Under the pieces are notes generated by a model. The model was not told the origin of the DNA. It made no database searches and saw only the letters and a program-made list of their open reading frames with translations. The position numbers and the translations under genes were made by a program. A DNA stretch of 38,567 bases, from contig JAGVZT010000068.1 of the NCBI GenBank assembly GCA_018302335.1, forward strand, positions 1-38,567, given 5' to 3'. The DNA is from Candidatus Woesearchaeota archaeon (lineage in GTDB: Archaea; Nanobdellota; Nanobdellia; Woesearchaeales; JAGVZT01). Below are positions 30,337 to 38,469 of this stretch, piece by piece (position 1 is the first letter of the stretch; each line of letters begins with the position of its first letter).

Positions 30337-31205
30337 TGCGCGCGCTCGCGGCATTCTGGCCCTTGAGACTACGCAGGCTCCTCGGATACGCTGACAGGCG
30401 CTCTGAAGAGCGTCTCGGCAAGCTGACCGCATGGTGGCTGGCTGCCTTGCTGCTCTCGCTGCTTACGGGTGTGGCGAGCAGGGGCGCGCTCGTGCTTGCG
30501 GCCCTGGTCGCTGTGGCCCCTCTCCTGTGGATGCTTCGCGAGCGCCTCAGGAGCGAGGAGAAGGCAGGGCAGGCCGAGGCTCAGCTTCCCGTCCTCCTGC
30601 GGGAGACGGCCTCCTATCTACGGGCGGGACTCTCTTTCGATGAGTCCCTCGCCCGCGCCGCCTCGCACGATGGCGTCCTTTTCCGTCGCCTGCGGACAGC
30701 CCTCTCCCGGAACCCCGGCGCAGCCCTCATGGAGCTATCATCTGGTCCTGCAGGCGGTGTCTTCGCGCTCCTGGGACCTGCCTCCAGAGCGGGGTCGGTC
30801 ACCGCGGCCCTGCTTGAGGAGCTGGCCCGCCATGCCGAGGAGGGACGCTCCCTGAGGCAGGAGTTCCAGGTGAGCACCAAGAGCTACTCCATGCTCATCG
30901 CCATGAGTGCGGTGCTCATCATGCCGGTGCTGCTCGCCCTCTCCCTCCGGTTCCTGCGAGTCATCTCCGGCATCACGCCCGGCGCTTCTGGAGGCCTCGG
31001 TCTTCCCCAACTGGTCGCGTCCTCGCTGCCCGCGGAGCAGACCATGGCCGCGCTGTCCGTCATCCTGCTCCTCTGCACGGTGCTGCTCGCGACCCTGTTC
31101 GGCAGCGTCGCGCGTGGCGAAAGCATTGCGCGCGGGGTGAGCAGGTCTCCGCTTTTCCTTGTCGCAGCGCTCGCAGTGTTCTTGGTCGCTCGGGGGCTGC
31201 TCTAG
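30333..31205 (+). CDS. FlaJ/TadC-like membrane subunit, second half
   Basis: A 290-aa companion of the previous gene. Helices lie at about residues 34-70, then a GspF-like domain (about 85-195: AQLPVLLRETASYLRAGLSF, EEGRSLRQEFQV), then three or more helices to the end (MLIAMSAVLIMPVLLALSL, AALSVILLLCTVLLATLF, LFLVAALAVFLVARGLL). Two one-domain proteins in tandem match the TadB-TadC arrangement of Tad pili. Two ATGs occur in a row (30333 and 30336); the first overlaps the upstream stop. The stop TAG overlaps the stop of the opposite-strand phosphatase in the shared CTAG. Confidence 0.87.
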   Translation: MMRALAAFWPLRLRRLLGYADRRSEERLGKLTAWWLAALLLSLLTGVASRGALVLAALVAVAPLLWMLRERLRSEEKAGQAEAQLPVLLRETASYLRAGLSFDESLARAASHDGVLFRRLRTALSRNPGAALMELSSGPAGGVFALLGPASRAGSVTAALLEELARHAEEGRSLRQEFQVSTKSYSMLIAMSAVLIMPVLLALSLRFLRVISGITPGASGGLGLPQLVASSLPAEQTMAALSVILLLCTVLLATLFGSVARGESIARGVSRSPLFLVAALAVFLVARGLL

Positions 31206-31549
31206 CGGCGCAGCTCTCTGATGAGCGGAGCGAGCTTGCTGTCGAGCAGTTCCTGAAGCTCCGGGTCATCCTTGTGCATGAAGATATCCGGAATCTCGAG
31301 CACCTCGGTCTTGCGGAACGCCCCATCGTGCAGCTGCCTGATGTGCTCGAGGTGGTGCTCCTCCATCACGAAGATGCGGTCAGCGCGCTCGATGTGCTCT
31401 CTGGTGACCCTGGTCCGCGCTCCGAAGGAGGTGCCCGCGCTCTCCACCTCGACCCCCGAGATGCGATGCTCCTTGAGCTTCCTCTTGAGGAATTCCTCCG
31501 CAGCGACGCTTCTCTGGAGATTGGCCGTGCAGATGAACAGGATGCGCAT
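31202..31549 (-). CDS. Low-molecular-weight protein-tyrosine phosphatase family protein
   Basis: A 115-aa enzyme of the LMW-PTP/arsenate-reductase fold. The active-site loop C-x5-R-S is near the N-terminus (CTANLQRS in MRILFICTANLQRS). The second catalytic part, an aspartate before proline, is probably in IPDIFMHKDDPEL. It is shorter than the usual 140-160 aa, mainly at the C-terminus, as in several archaeal members. Substrates may be phosphotyrosine proteins; arsenate reduction would normally need extra cysteines, which are absent here. A TATA box 22-30 bases before the ATG suggests a leaderless mRNA. Confidence 0.88.
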   Translation of the reverse strand: MRILFICTANLQRSVAAEEFLKRKLKEHRISGVEVESAGTSFGARTRVTREHIERADRIFVMEEHHLEHIRQLHDGAFRKTEVLEIPDIFMHKDDPELQELLDSKLAPLIRELRR

Positions 31550-31570
31550 GCTGCGGGTAAAGCGGGCGGC

Positions 31571-31579
31571 ATATATAAG
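31571..31579 (-). promoter_or_regulatory. TATA box of the small phosphatase gene
   Basis: Minus-strand CTTATATAT, about 26 bases before the ATG at 31549, in the 44-bp gap after the nadB stop. Confidence 0.65.
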
Positions 31580-31593
31580 CGTTCGGGCGCTCG

Positions 31594-33177
31594 TCAGAAG
31601 CCCGGTCGCATCGCCGTGCGAGTCACGCGTCGTCCCGCAGGAATGCCGGGTATCCTCAACACTGCGGCCGACTCCTGCTTCTCTTCGGCGACCGGCTCCA
31701 TCCTGGGAGGAGCATTCTTGCTGAGCACGATGCGCCTCTGCCACTCTTCCCGCGTTGCCGGGAAATCGCTCCTCTGGTGGCAGCCGCGGCTCTCCTGCCG
31801 GAGCAGCGCGGAGGTGGTGATGAGCATCGCCACGCCGAGCATGCCCTGCTCAACCGTCGGCTGCAGCGAGGCGAGTCCGGCAATCGCCTCCAGGAGTCCC
31901 TGCTCGTCGCGCTGCATCCCGACAAGGCGCCACATGAGCGAGGCAAGGGAGTCGGATGGCGTAGCGTGATGAGCCGACCGGCCAACATCCTGCGGGGGTG
32001 CCTGCGTACCCCTGGGCTTCTCGGTCAGAATGCGAAGCGCCGCTGTCCTGCCGAACACCGCTCCCTCCAGGAGAGAGTTGCTCGCGAGGCGGTTGGCGCC
32101 ATGGACGCCCGTGCAGGCGCACTCCCCCACCGCGTAGAGCCCAGGGACGCTGCTCGTGCCGGAGAGGTCGGTGCGTATCCCTCCGCAGAGGAAATGCGCA
32201 GCAGGGATGACCGGAATCGGCTGCTCAGCCGGGTCAAGGCCGTAGGCGGCGCAGGTTTCCATCAGGGTGGGAAAGCGCGTGACGAGCAGCTCGCGGGAGA
32301 GATGCCGCACGTCGAGAAACACGTCAACGCCCAGCTGGACGCTGCGCCAGATGCGCTGGCTCACCACATCGCGCGGGGCGAGTTCCCGGAGGGGGTGGTC
32401 CGCGAGGATTCGCGCGCCGTCGGCATCGATGAGATGGCCGCCCTCGCCGCGCAGGGCCTCGGTGAGCAACTCGTTCCTTGCCTGGGGAAGAGCGAGGGTG
32501 GTGGGATGGAACTGCATGAACTCGAGGTCGGCGAGCTCCGCGCCGGCCTGGTACGCCAGCCACAGTCCCTCGCCCGTGGCGGATTCGGGATTCGAGGTGC
32601 GCTGCCACAGCCTGCCCGCTCCGCCGGTGGCGAGGACGACGGCGTCCGCATGCATTTTGGTCTCTCGCTTCTTCCGCATATCGAGAAGAGTGGCTCCCGT
32701 GCAGCGGCCTTCCACCGTGAGCTGTGTGGCGAGATGCTGCTCCAGCACCTCGATGCGCGGATGAGCGCGCACAGCGTGGGAGAGCGCCTCCTGGATGGCA
32801 GCGCCTGTCTTGTCCGCGACATGAGAAATCCGGCGCTGGGCATGCCCTCCTTCCCGGCCGAGGGATGCTTCGAACCGCACCCCCCTGGCGAGCAGCTCCC
32901 GGATGGCCTCCGGTCCTTGGCGCACCAGATTATCCACAGCAAGCCGGTCGCACAGGGCTCGCCCTGCCTCGAGGGTATCATGGACGTGGCTTTCGAAGGT
33001 ATCGTCCCTTCCGACCACCGCGGCGATTCCTCCCTGTGCCTTGCTGGTGTTCGTCTCCGGGGACTTGCTCGCGACGAGGACGCGCTGGCCTTCGGGGATG
33101 GCATCCGCGACGGCGAGGGCGGCGCTGAGGCCTGCGACGCCCCCGCCGATGACCAGGCAGCGCACGCGCTCAGCCAT
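31594..33177 (-). CDS. nadB: L-aspartate oxidase with repeat-derived C-terminus
   Basis: A 527-aa flavoenzyme that oxidises L-aspartate to iminoaspartate, the first step of NAD synthesis. The FAD-binding start is VIGGGVAGLSAALAVAD, followed by SKAQGGIAAVVG, DLEFMQFHPTTLALPQAR, IPVIPAAHFLCGGIRTD and AVGECACTGVHGANRLASNS. The C-terminal helical domain contains the EEWQRRIVLSKN end. The last 20-25 codons (about LRIPGIPAGRRVTRTAMRP) are copy C of the dispersed repeat read in frame, so the natural end has been replaced. ATG 33177 overlaps the nadC end by eight bases. Substrate electrons go to oxygen or fumarate; which is used here is unknown. Confidence 0.95.
   Translation of the reverse strand: MAERVRCLVIGGGVAGLSAALAVADAIPEGQRVLVASKSPETNTSKAQGGIAAVVGRDDTFESHVHDTLEAGRALCDRLAVDNLVRQGPEAIRELLARGVRFEASLGREGGHAQRRISHVADKTGAAIQEALSHAVRAHPRIEVLEQHLATQLTVEGRCTGATLLDMRKKRETKMHADAVVLATGGAGRLWQRTSNPESATGEGLWLAYQAGAELADLEFMQFHPTTLALPQARNELLTEALRGEGGHLIDADGARILADHPLRELAPRDVVSQRIWRSVQLGVDVFLDVRHLSRELLVTRFPTLMETCAAYGLDPAEQPIPVIPAAHFLCGGIRTDLSGTSSVPGLYAVGECACTGVHGANRLASNSLLEGAVFGRTAALRILTEKPRGTQAPPQDVGRSAHHATPSDSLASLMWRLVGMQRDEQGLLEAIAGLASLQPTVEQGMLGVAMLITTSALLRQESRGCHQRSDFPATREEWQRRIVLSKNAPPRMEPVAEEKQESAAVLRIPGIPAGRRVTRTAMRPGF
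31603..31670 (+). repeat. Dispersed CGGCCG-ended repeat, copy C (68 bp)
   Basis: Exactly 68 bp, 49 of 68 bases identical with copy A without gaps. It starts CGGTCGCATCGCCGTGCGAG and ends ACTGCGGCCG. It overlaps the 3' end of nadB and contributes its last codons; the nadB stop lies nine bases outside the element. Confidence 0.72.
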
Positions 33178-34102
33178 GCTGCACCTCCAGGGAGAGGTCG
33201 AGGCTTCTCGCGGAGTGCGTCAGGTAGCCGAGGGAGATGACATCCGCGCCCGCCTGCGCATATGCCCGGGCATGCTCGCGGGTGATGCCTCCCGATGCCT
33301 CGATGAGCGGCAGCGTTCCTTCTGACCGGAGCAGCCCGACAGTCTCGCGCACCTGCGCCGGCGAGAAGTTGTCGAGCAGGAGGATGCATGGTGTCCGGAG
33401 CGCGAGTTCCTGGAAGAGGCGCGAGGCCTGGAGCGCGTCATCCCGCGAGGTGACCTCAAGCTCGATGAACGCGCCGCGCGCCCGCGCGAGCGAATCCCGC
33501 AGGGAAGAGCCGCGCAGCGCGGCAAGATGGTTGTCCTTGACGAGCACCGCGTCGTGCAGCGAGAGCCGATGCGTGAGGCCTCCTCCGACTGCCACGGCTT
33601 TCTTGTCCAGCAGCTCCCAGGGGCATTTTCGTGTCGCCGCGACCAGCGTCTTCGTCCCCTCGAGCTCTCTTCGGACGAGGGCAGTCTCGGTCGCGATGCC
33701 GCTCATCCTGCGAAGGAGTTCGAGAAGCCTGCGTTCCACGGCGAGGACCGCGGGAAGGGAGCCGGAAAGCTCTGCCGCAGCGTCGCCTTCGGCCAGCTGC
33801 GCTCCATCGTCCCGCTGCGGTCTCCAGCGGATGCCGAAGTGCGCACAGAGGAACGCGGCTTCTTCCATTCCTGCGAGCACCCCCGCTTCCTTCGCGAGGA
33901 TGCTGCCGGTCGCGAGGCCGCCTGGGAAGAGCGAGGACGTGGTGACATCGCGGCTGAAATCAGGCGCGTGGTCCGGAGGCAGCCCGAGGTCCCGCAGCAC
34001 CGCGCTGACAAGATAATCCTGCAGGCAGCTCGAGTAGAGCGGATTCTTTGCGGTGAGCTCCGCCGACCGGTCCAGTGGATGGGTCGCTCTCAGCGCTTGC
34101 AT
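33170..34102 (-). CDS. nadC: Nicotinate-nucleotide pyrophosphorylase (quinolinate phosphoribosyltransferase)
   Basis: A 310-aa enzyme converting quinolinate and PRPP to nicotinate mononucleotide. It has DFSRDVTTSSLFPGG, the GMEEAAFLCAHFGI segment, ATRKCPWELLDKKAVAVGGG with the phosphate-binding lysine/arginine, THRLSLHDAVLVKDNHL and LIEASGGITREHARAYA. The central CPWELLDKK differs from the more common TTPGLR sequence but is seen in part of the family. The start is ATG 34102, five bases after the nadA stop; the open frame continues upstream inside nadA but is not NadC-like. Confidence 0.94.
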   Translation of the reverse strand: MQALRATHPLDRSAELTAKNPLYSSCLQDYLVSAVLRDLGLPPDHAPDFSRDVTTSSLFPGGLATGSILAKEAGVLAGMEEAAFLCAHFGIRWRPQRDDGAQLAEGDAAAELSGSLPAVLAVERRLLELLRRMSGIATETALVRRELEGTKTLVAATRKCPWELLDKKAVAVGGGLTHRLSLHDAVLVKDNHLAALRGSSLRDSLARARGAFIELEVTSRDDALQASRLFQELALRTPCILLLDNFSPAQVRETVGLLRSEGTLPLIEASGGITREHARAYAQAGADVISLGYLTHSARSLDLSLEVQHG

Positions 34103-34107
34103 GGTGC

Positions 34108-35133
34108 TCACGGCGCGATGGCCATCATGCGCTCCAGCGCCAGTCTGGCGCGTTCCGCGACGCGCCTCGGGACGGTGATCTCGAACTGCATCTGCTCCAG
34201 GCTGCGCTTCACGGAGAAGAGGTCGATTTTCTTCATGTCCGGGCAGATCTGGCAGACCGGGATGAACTTCTTTCCCGGCATCTCGCGGCGGAGCATGTTG
34301 GACATCCCGCACTCGGTGACGATGATGAACTCCTTTGCGGGACTGCTCCTTGCGTGCGTGAGCATCCCGCTCGTGGATGTCACCATGTCCGCCTTGCCGA
34401 GCATGTCTGCCTGGCACTCCGGATGGGCGATGATCTCTGCCCCAGGATACTGCTGCTTGATGCTGTCCAGCTCCCCGGTCGCGAGGCCGTGGTGGATGGG
34501 GCACCATCCCTCCCAGGCGATGAGCGTCTTCTCCGGGACCATGCGCTGCGCATAGGCCGCGAGGTTCTTGTCCGGGACCATGATGACCTTCTTCTCTCGG
34601 AGGGAGCGCACCACCTGCACGACATTGGACGACGTGCAGCAGATGTCGCTCTCTGCTTTGACGTCCGCGCTGCTGTTCACATAGCACACCACCGCGGCGT
34701 CGGGATGCTCGCTCTTCAGCTCGCACAGTCCTTCCGCGGATATCATGTCCGCCATCCCGCAGCCTGCGTACAGCACCGGGAGGAGCACGCGCTTGTCCGG
34801 ATTCAGGATGGCTGCGCTCTCGGCCATGAAGTGCACCCCGCAGAACACGATGACCTCTGCGTCGGCCTGCTGGGCCATCCTGCTCAGGCCGAAGGAATCG
34901 CCGATGAAATCTGCTATCTCGTAGATCTCCGGCATCTGGTAGTTGTGGCAGAGGATGATGGCGTTGCGCTCCTTCTGGAGGCGGATGATATCGCGCTCCA
35001 GCCGGGGGTCGCGGCGCGCCTGCTCGAAGAGATTCGGGACGATGCCCTTGAACTCCAGGTTCCGGTCGGGAGCAATCTCACCCAGGGCGCGCTCCCGCAG
35101 GGCGACGAGCTGTGAACGCGGTGCGGGTGCCAT
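34108..35133 (-). CDS. nadA: Quinolinate synthase A
   Basis: A 341-aa iron-sulfur enzyme condensing iminoaspartate with dihydroxyacetone phosphate to quinolinate. Three repeats of the fold are visible, with AIILCHNYQMPEIYEIADF, FCGVHFMAESAAILNPDK, LLPVLYAGCGMADMI, CYVNSSADVKAESDICCTSS, AHPECQADML and the C-terminal CQICPDMKKIDL. The cysteines in FCGVHF, in the middle part and in CQICP are the expected cluster ligands. Start: a GTG at 35160 is in frame but lies in the TATA box, so ATG 35133 (MAPAPRSQL) is used. It is the first gene of nadA-nadC-nadB. Confidence 0.95.
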   Translation of the reverse strand: MAPAPRSQLVALRERALGEIAPDRNLEFKGIVPNLFEQARRDPRLERDIIRLQKERNAIILCHNYQMPEIYEIADFIGDSFGLSRMAQQADAEVIVFCGVHFMAESAAILNPDKRVLLPVLYAGCGMADMISAEGLCELKSEHPDAAVVCYVNSSADVKAESDICCTSSNVVQVVRSLREKKVIMVPDKNLAAYAQRMVPEKTLIAWEGWCPIHHGLATGELDSIKQQYPGAEIIAHPECQADMLGKADMVTSTSGMLTHARSSPAKEFIIVTECGMSNMLRREMPGKKFIPVCQICPDMKKIDLFSVKRSLEQMQFEITVPRRVAERARLALERMMAIAP

Positions 35134-35160
35134 CCCGCTTCTCTGGCGGGCGGCTCGCAC

Positions 35161-35168
35161 TATATATC
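35161..35168 (-). promoter_or_regulatory. TATA box of the nadA-nadC-nadB operon
   Basis: Minus-strand AGATATATA, centred about 31 bases before ATG 35133, leaving a leader of only a few bases. It rules out the GTG at 35160 as start. Confidence 0.65.
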
Positions 35169-35220
35169 TTTTCTATATCCCATGTACATATTTTGAACTC
35201 TGTAGATGGAGGGCGCAGGA

Positions 35221-35241
35221 CGGCCGAGAATCGTTCGGCCG
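35221..35241. repeat. Perfect short palindrome next to a dispersed repeat
   Basis: CGGCCGA, seven bases, TCGGCCG: a perfect inverted repeat whose right arm overlaps the first bases of repeat copy G. It could be a remnant of a second element. It lies between the divergent nadA and icmF promoters. Confidence 0.6.
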
Positions 35242-35299
35242 CAGTGCTTATGGTTTCCGGCATGCCTGACAGCTCGGAACCCACACGGCAACGCGGCCG
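35236..35299 (-). repeat. Dispersed CGGCCG-ended repeat, copy G (64 bp)
   Basis: Reverse orientation. On the minus strand it begins CGGCCGCGTTGCCG and contains GGGTTCCGAGCTGTC, very close to copy B over the first 32 bases. It lacks four bases in the middle, like copy E. It ends ACTGCGGCCG, as copy C does. It fills the middle of the 224-bp nadA-icmF spacer. Confidence 0.7.
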
Positions 35300-35323
35300 A
35301 TATTTCCCGTGATGCTGCCGTAG

Positions 35324-35333
35324 GTTTAAATAC
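35324..35333 (+). promoter_or_regulatory. TATA box of the icmF-like gene
   Basis: GTTTAAATAC, 25-34 bases before ATG 35358, as expected for a leaderless transcript. It supports 35358 as the true start of the mutase gene, upstream of the frameshift. Confidence 0.65.
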
Positions 35334-35357
35334 CGAAGTCCCGCTCCGGGCACAGGC

Positions 35358-38300
35358 ATGGGACAGAAGCCTCTGCGCATTCTCACGGCAGTCGGCCCGT
35401 ACGACGGCCACGACGTCAGCATCCTCGCCCTGAACGAGGCGCTGCTCGAAAGCGATGTGCCCATCGAGGTCATCTACCAGGGCTATGACGTCAAGGCGAA
35501 GAATCTCGTCGCCGCGGCGGTGCAGGAGGATGTCGACGCCATCGCAGTCAGCTCCCGGCCATCTGCAGTTCTACCCTGCCATCGTCGGGATGCTCCGAGA
35601 GGCCGGAGCAGGGCACATCGCGGTCTTCGGTGGCGGAGGCGCGACCATCAGCAAAGAGGACGGGAAGGCCATCCAGCAGGCCGGCATCACCAAGGTCTAT
35701 GGCACCTCGTTCGCCCTGCCGGAGATTGCCGCGGACATCGGCCGCTTCCTCCTGGAGCAGCGCACCAAGCGGGGCCTCTACCCGGACATCGCGCGATGGT
35801 CGGGCAAGGCCCTCAAGGGGGACTCTTTCGCGGTCGCGAGGATGCTTTCCCTCGCCGAGGATCGCATCCGAGGCGTTCCGCTCGCGGAGCGCGTCCAGAA
35901 GGAGTTCCTCAAGGTCCTCAACGCGGCGGCATCCTCCGCGGCGAAGGTCGTCATGGTGACGGGCGACGGAGGCTCCGGGAAGAGCACCATCATCGACGAG
36001 CTCGTCCGGCGGGCGGTCGCGGACCAGCCGGAGCTGCGCATCGCGGTCCTGTCCAACGACCCGACGACCATCCACGAGCAGACGGAAAGCGCGTTCCTCG
36101 GCGACCGGGTGCGGATGAACTACATCTACAATCCGAGAGTGTTCATGCGGAGCGTCGCGACCGGCAAGGCCTACGAGACCCTGAGCCCCGCGCTGCGGGA
36201 CTCTATCTCCGTCCTGCGCGCCGCCGGATACGGCCTCATCATCGTGGAGACTCCTGGCACCGGGCAGGCAGGGGTGAACCTGAAGCAGTTCTCTCCCGAT
36301 GTCATGCTCTACGTCAAGACCAAGGAGTTCGGCACCGCCATCCAGCTCCGGAAGGACCAGCTCCTCAAGGACGCGAATGTCATCGTGCTGAACAAGGCGG
36401 ACCTTCCCGGGGCGAAGTCCGCGTACGACGAGCTCGAGAACATCATCTCGAAGCGCAAGGACGCCTCGCTGCATGCGACATTGGCGAAGTCTGCACGTGA
36501 CCCGGGGATGGACCTGCTCTACATGGACCTCGCCTCCCGCCTGGGATGGCGCAGCACCCTGCAGCCGGTGAGCGGCGAGGTGTTCAGCTTCAGCCAGTCG
36601 ACACTGCTCGTGCCGCATCCCCGCAGGACGTATCTCGCGGACATCAGCCAGAGTGTGAGGGAATACGACCGCTGGGCCGATGGCCAGATTGCCCTGGCGC
36701 GCGAGGGCAAGGTGGACAGGCTGGACGAGCTCTGCCAGCGCCTGCTCGAAGAGTGGCCCGCACGCTGGGAAGCCCTGTCATCCCAGGCTGCGGCACGCCT
36801 CGGCACCGAGACCCACGCGACGACGCTGAACGGGCTGCGCGTCCCCAAGGTCGCGCTTCCGGACCCCAAGGACATCGCGGAGAGTCTCCGCTTCCTTCTG
36901 GAGGAGGGATTGCCCGGGATGTTTCCCTATGTCACCGGCATCCACCCGCTGCGTCCCGAGACCGCGGGAGAGACCACGCGGCAGTTCGCCGGGCTGCGCG
37001 GCCCGGAGGAGACGAACGCGAGACTCAGATTGCTCGCCCAGGGGGTGAAGCGGCCCCGGCTGAGCATCGCCTTCGACGGTATCACCCTCTACGGGGACGA
37101 CTGCGACGCGGACCCGAGCTGCAGGGGGAAAATTGGCGAGGGCGGAGTCTCGGTCTCCTCGTACGAGGACATGAAGGCCGTGCTCAGGGACTTCGATGTC
37201 CGGCAGATATCCACGTCGATGACCATCAACGGCCCTGCCCCGGTCATCCTGGCTATGTATTTCAACGCCTGCATCGACAAGGAGACGGAGCGCGCAGGGA
37301 AGGCCCTTACGGCCGCTGAATCCTCGCGGCTCAGGACGGAGACCCTGAGCGCTCTCCGGGGCACCGTCCAGGCGGACATCCTCAAGGAGGTCATCGCCCA
37401 GAACGAGTGCATCTTCCAGCCGGAGTTCGCGGTGAAGCTCCTCGGCGATGTGCAGCAGTACTTCATCGACCACGACATCGGCAAGTTCTACTCCATGAGC
37501 GTCTCGGGGTACCACATGGGAGAGGCAGGCGCGACTCCGGTGCAGGAGCTCGCGTATACCCTGAGCAACGGCTTCACCTATGTGGAGAATTTCCTCTCCC
37601 GTGGGATGCAGGTTGACGACGTCTCGCCGTCGCTCTCGTTCTTCTTCCGCGTTTCGCACGAGGCCGAGTGGCTGGTCTACGGCGCGGTGTGCCGCAAGAT
37701 ATGGGCCATCGCGATGCGCGACCGCTATCGCGGGAGCGAGCGGAGCCAGCTCTTCAAGTTCCACTCCCAGACGTCCGGACGCGCGCTGCAGGCGGAGGAG
37801 TGGGACACCCTGAACCCGCTGCGGCTGGTCTACCACTCTCTCATGGCGCTGCTGAACAACACCAACTCGCTGCATGTCGACTCCGCGGACGAGCCCATGA
37901 CCACTCCCGGAGAGAAGTACGTCCGGCAGGCGACGATGATTCCCAACTATCTCCGGGAGGAGGCCGAGGCCTTCGTGGTGCAGAATCTCCTGTCGGGGAG
38001 CTATGCCTATCGCGCGCTGCTCCGCGAGACCCAGGAGAGGGTCCTGCAGGAGTTCGAGCGTCTGGACCAGTTCGGCGGGGTGCAGTCTGCCGTGGACGTC
38101 GGCTACCAGCGCAGGGAGATTGCCGGAAGCTCGCGGCGATACGAGCACCAGCGCATGCGCGGCTCTCCCGAGCGGAAGATCATCGGCTTCAACCATCACG
38201 AGCTGCCGGAGGGCCATCCGGGAAAGCAGCCGAGCGTGCCGGAGCTGGTCCGCCCGACCGAGGATGACTGGCAACGGCGCATGCACACGGTGGAGGAGTT

Positions 38301-38469
38301 CCGGAGTCGGCATCCGGAATCGGGAGAGTATCTCGCGAAGCTCAAGAAAGTCGCGCTCTCCGGAGGCAATGTCTTCGAGGAGCTGATGGAGACCACGAGG
38401 CACGCGACCCTCGGCCAGATCACGGAGACGCTCGCCGAGGTCGGCGGCAGGTACCGCAAGGCGGTCTAG
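35358..38469 (+). CDS. icmF: IcmF-like fused acyl-CoA mutase (B12 domain, G-protein chaperone, mutase) with apparent frameshift
   Basis: One polypeptide of about 1037 aa, close to known IcmF proteins, which interconvert isobutyryl-CoA and n-butyryl-CoA. Domain order is IcmF-specific: B12-binding (about 1-135, with PYDGHDVSI), MeaB-like GTPase (about 190-420, Walker A GDGGSGKST, VLNKAD), then the mutase barrel (about 500 to the end; IHPLRPETAGETTRQFAG, SVSGYHMGEAGATPVQELA). Phe in RQFAG replaces the Tyr of methylmalonyl-CoA mutases, which favours the isobutyryl type. Translation from 35358 is in one frame up to IAVSS (35555) and in the next frame from GHLQFYPAIV (35557). IcmF proteins usually read SSYxGGH here, so about eight bases seem lost. 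This is either a sequencing error or a real inactivating mutation. Confidence 0.9.

Noticed and set aside
35455-35556. ATG 35455 as start of the mutase
   Set aside because: Translation from there to the frameshift (MCPSRSSTRAM...) is not like any B12 domain, whereas the frame from 35358 is, and it has the TATA box at leaderless distance.
36778-38403. Open frame of 541 codons on the minus strand opposite the mutase domain
   Set aside because: Shadow of the mutase; no motif, start site or promoter.
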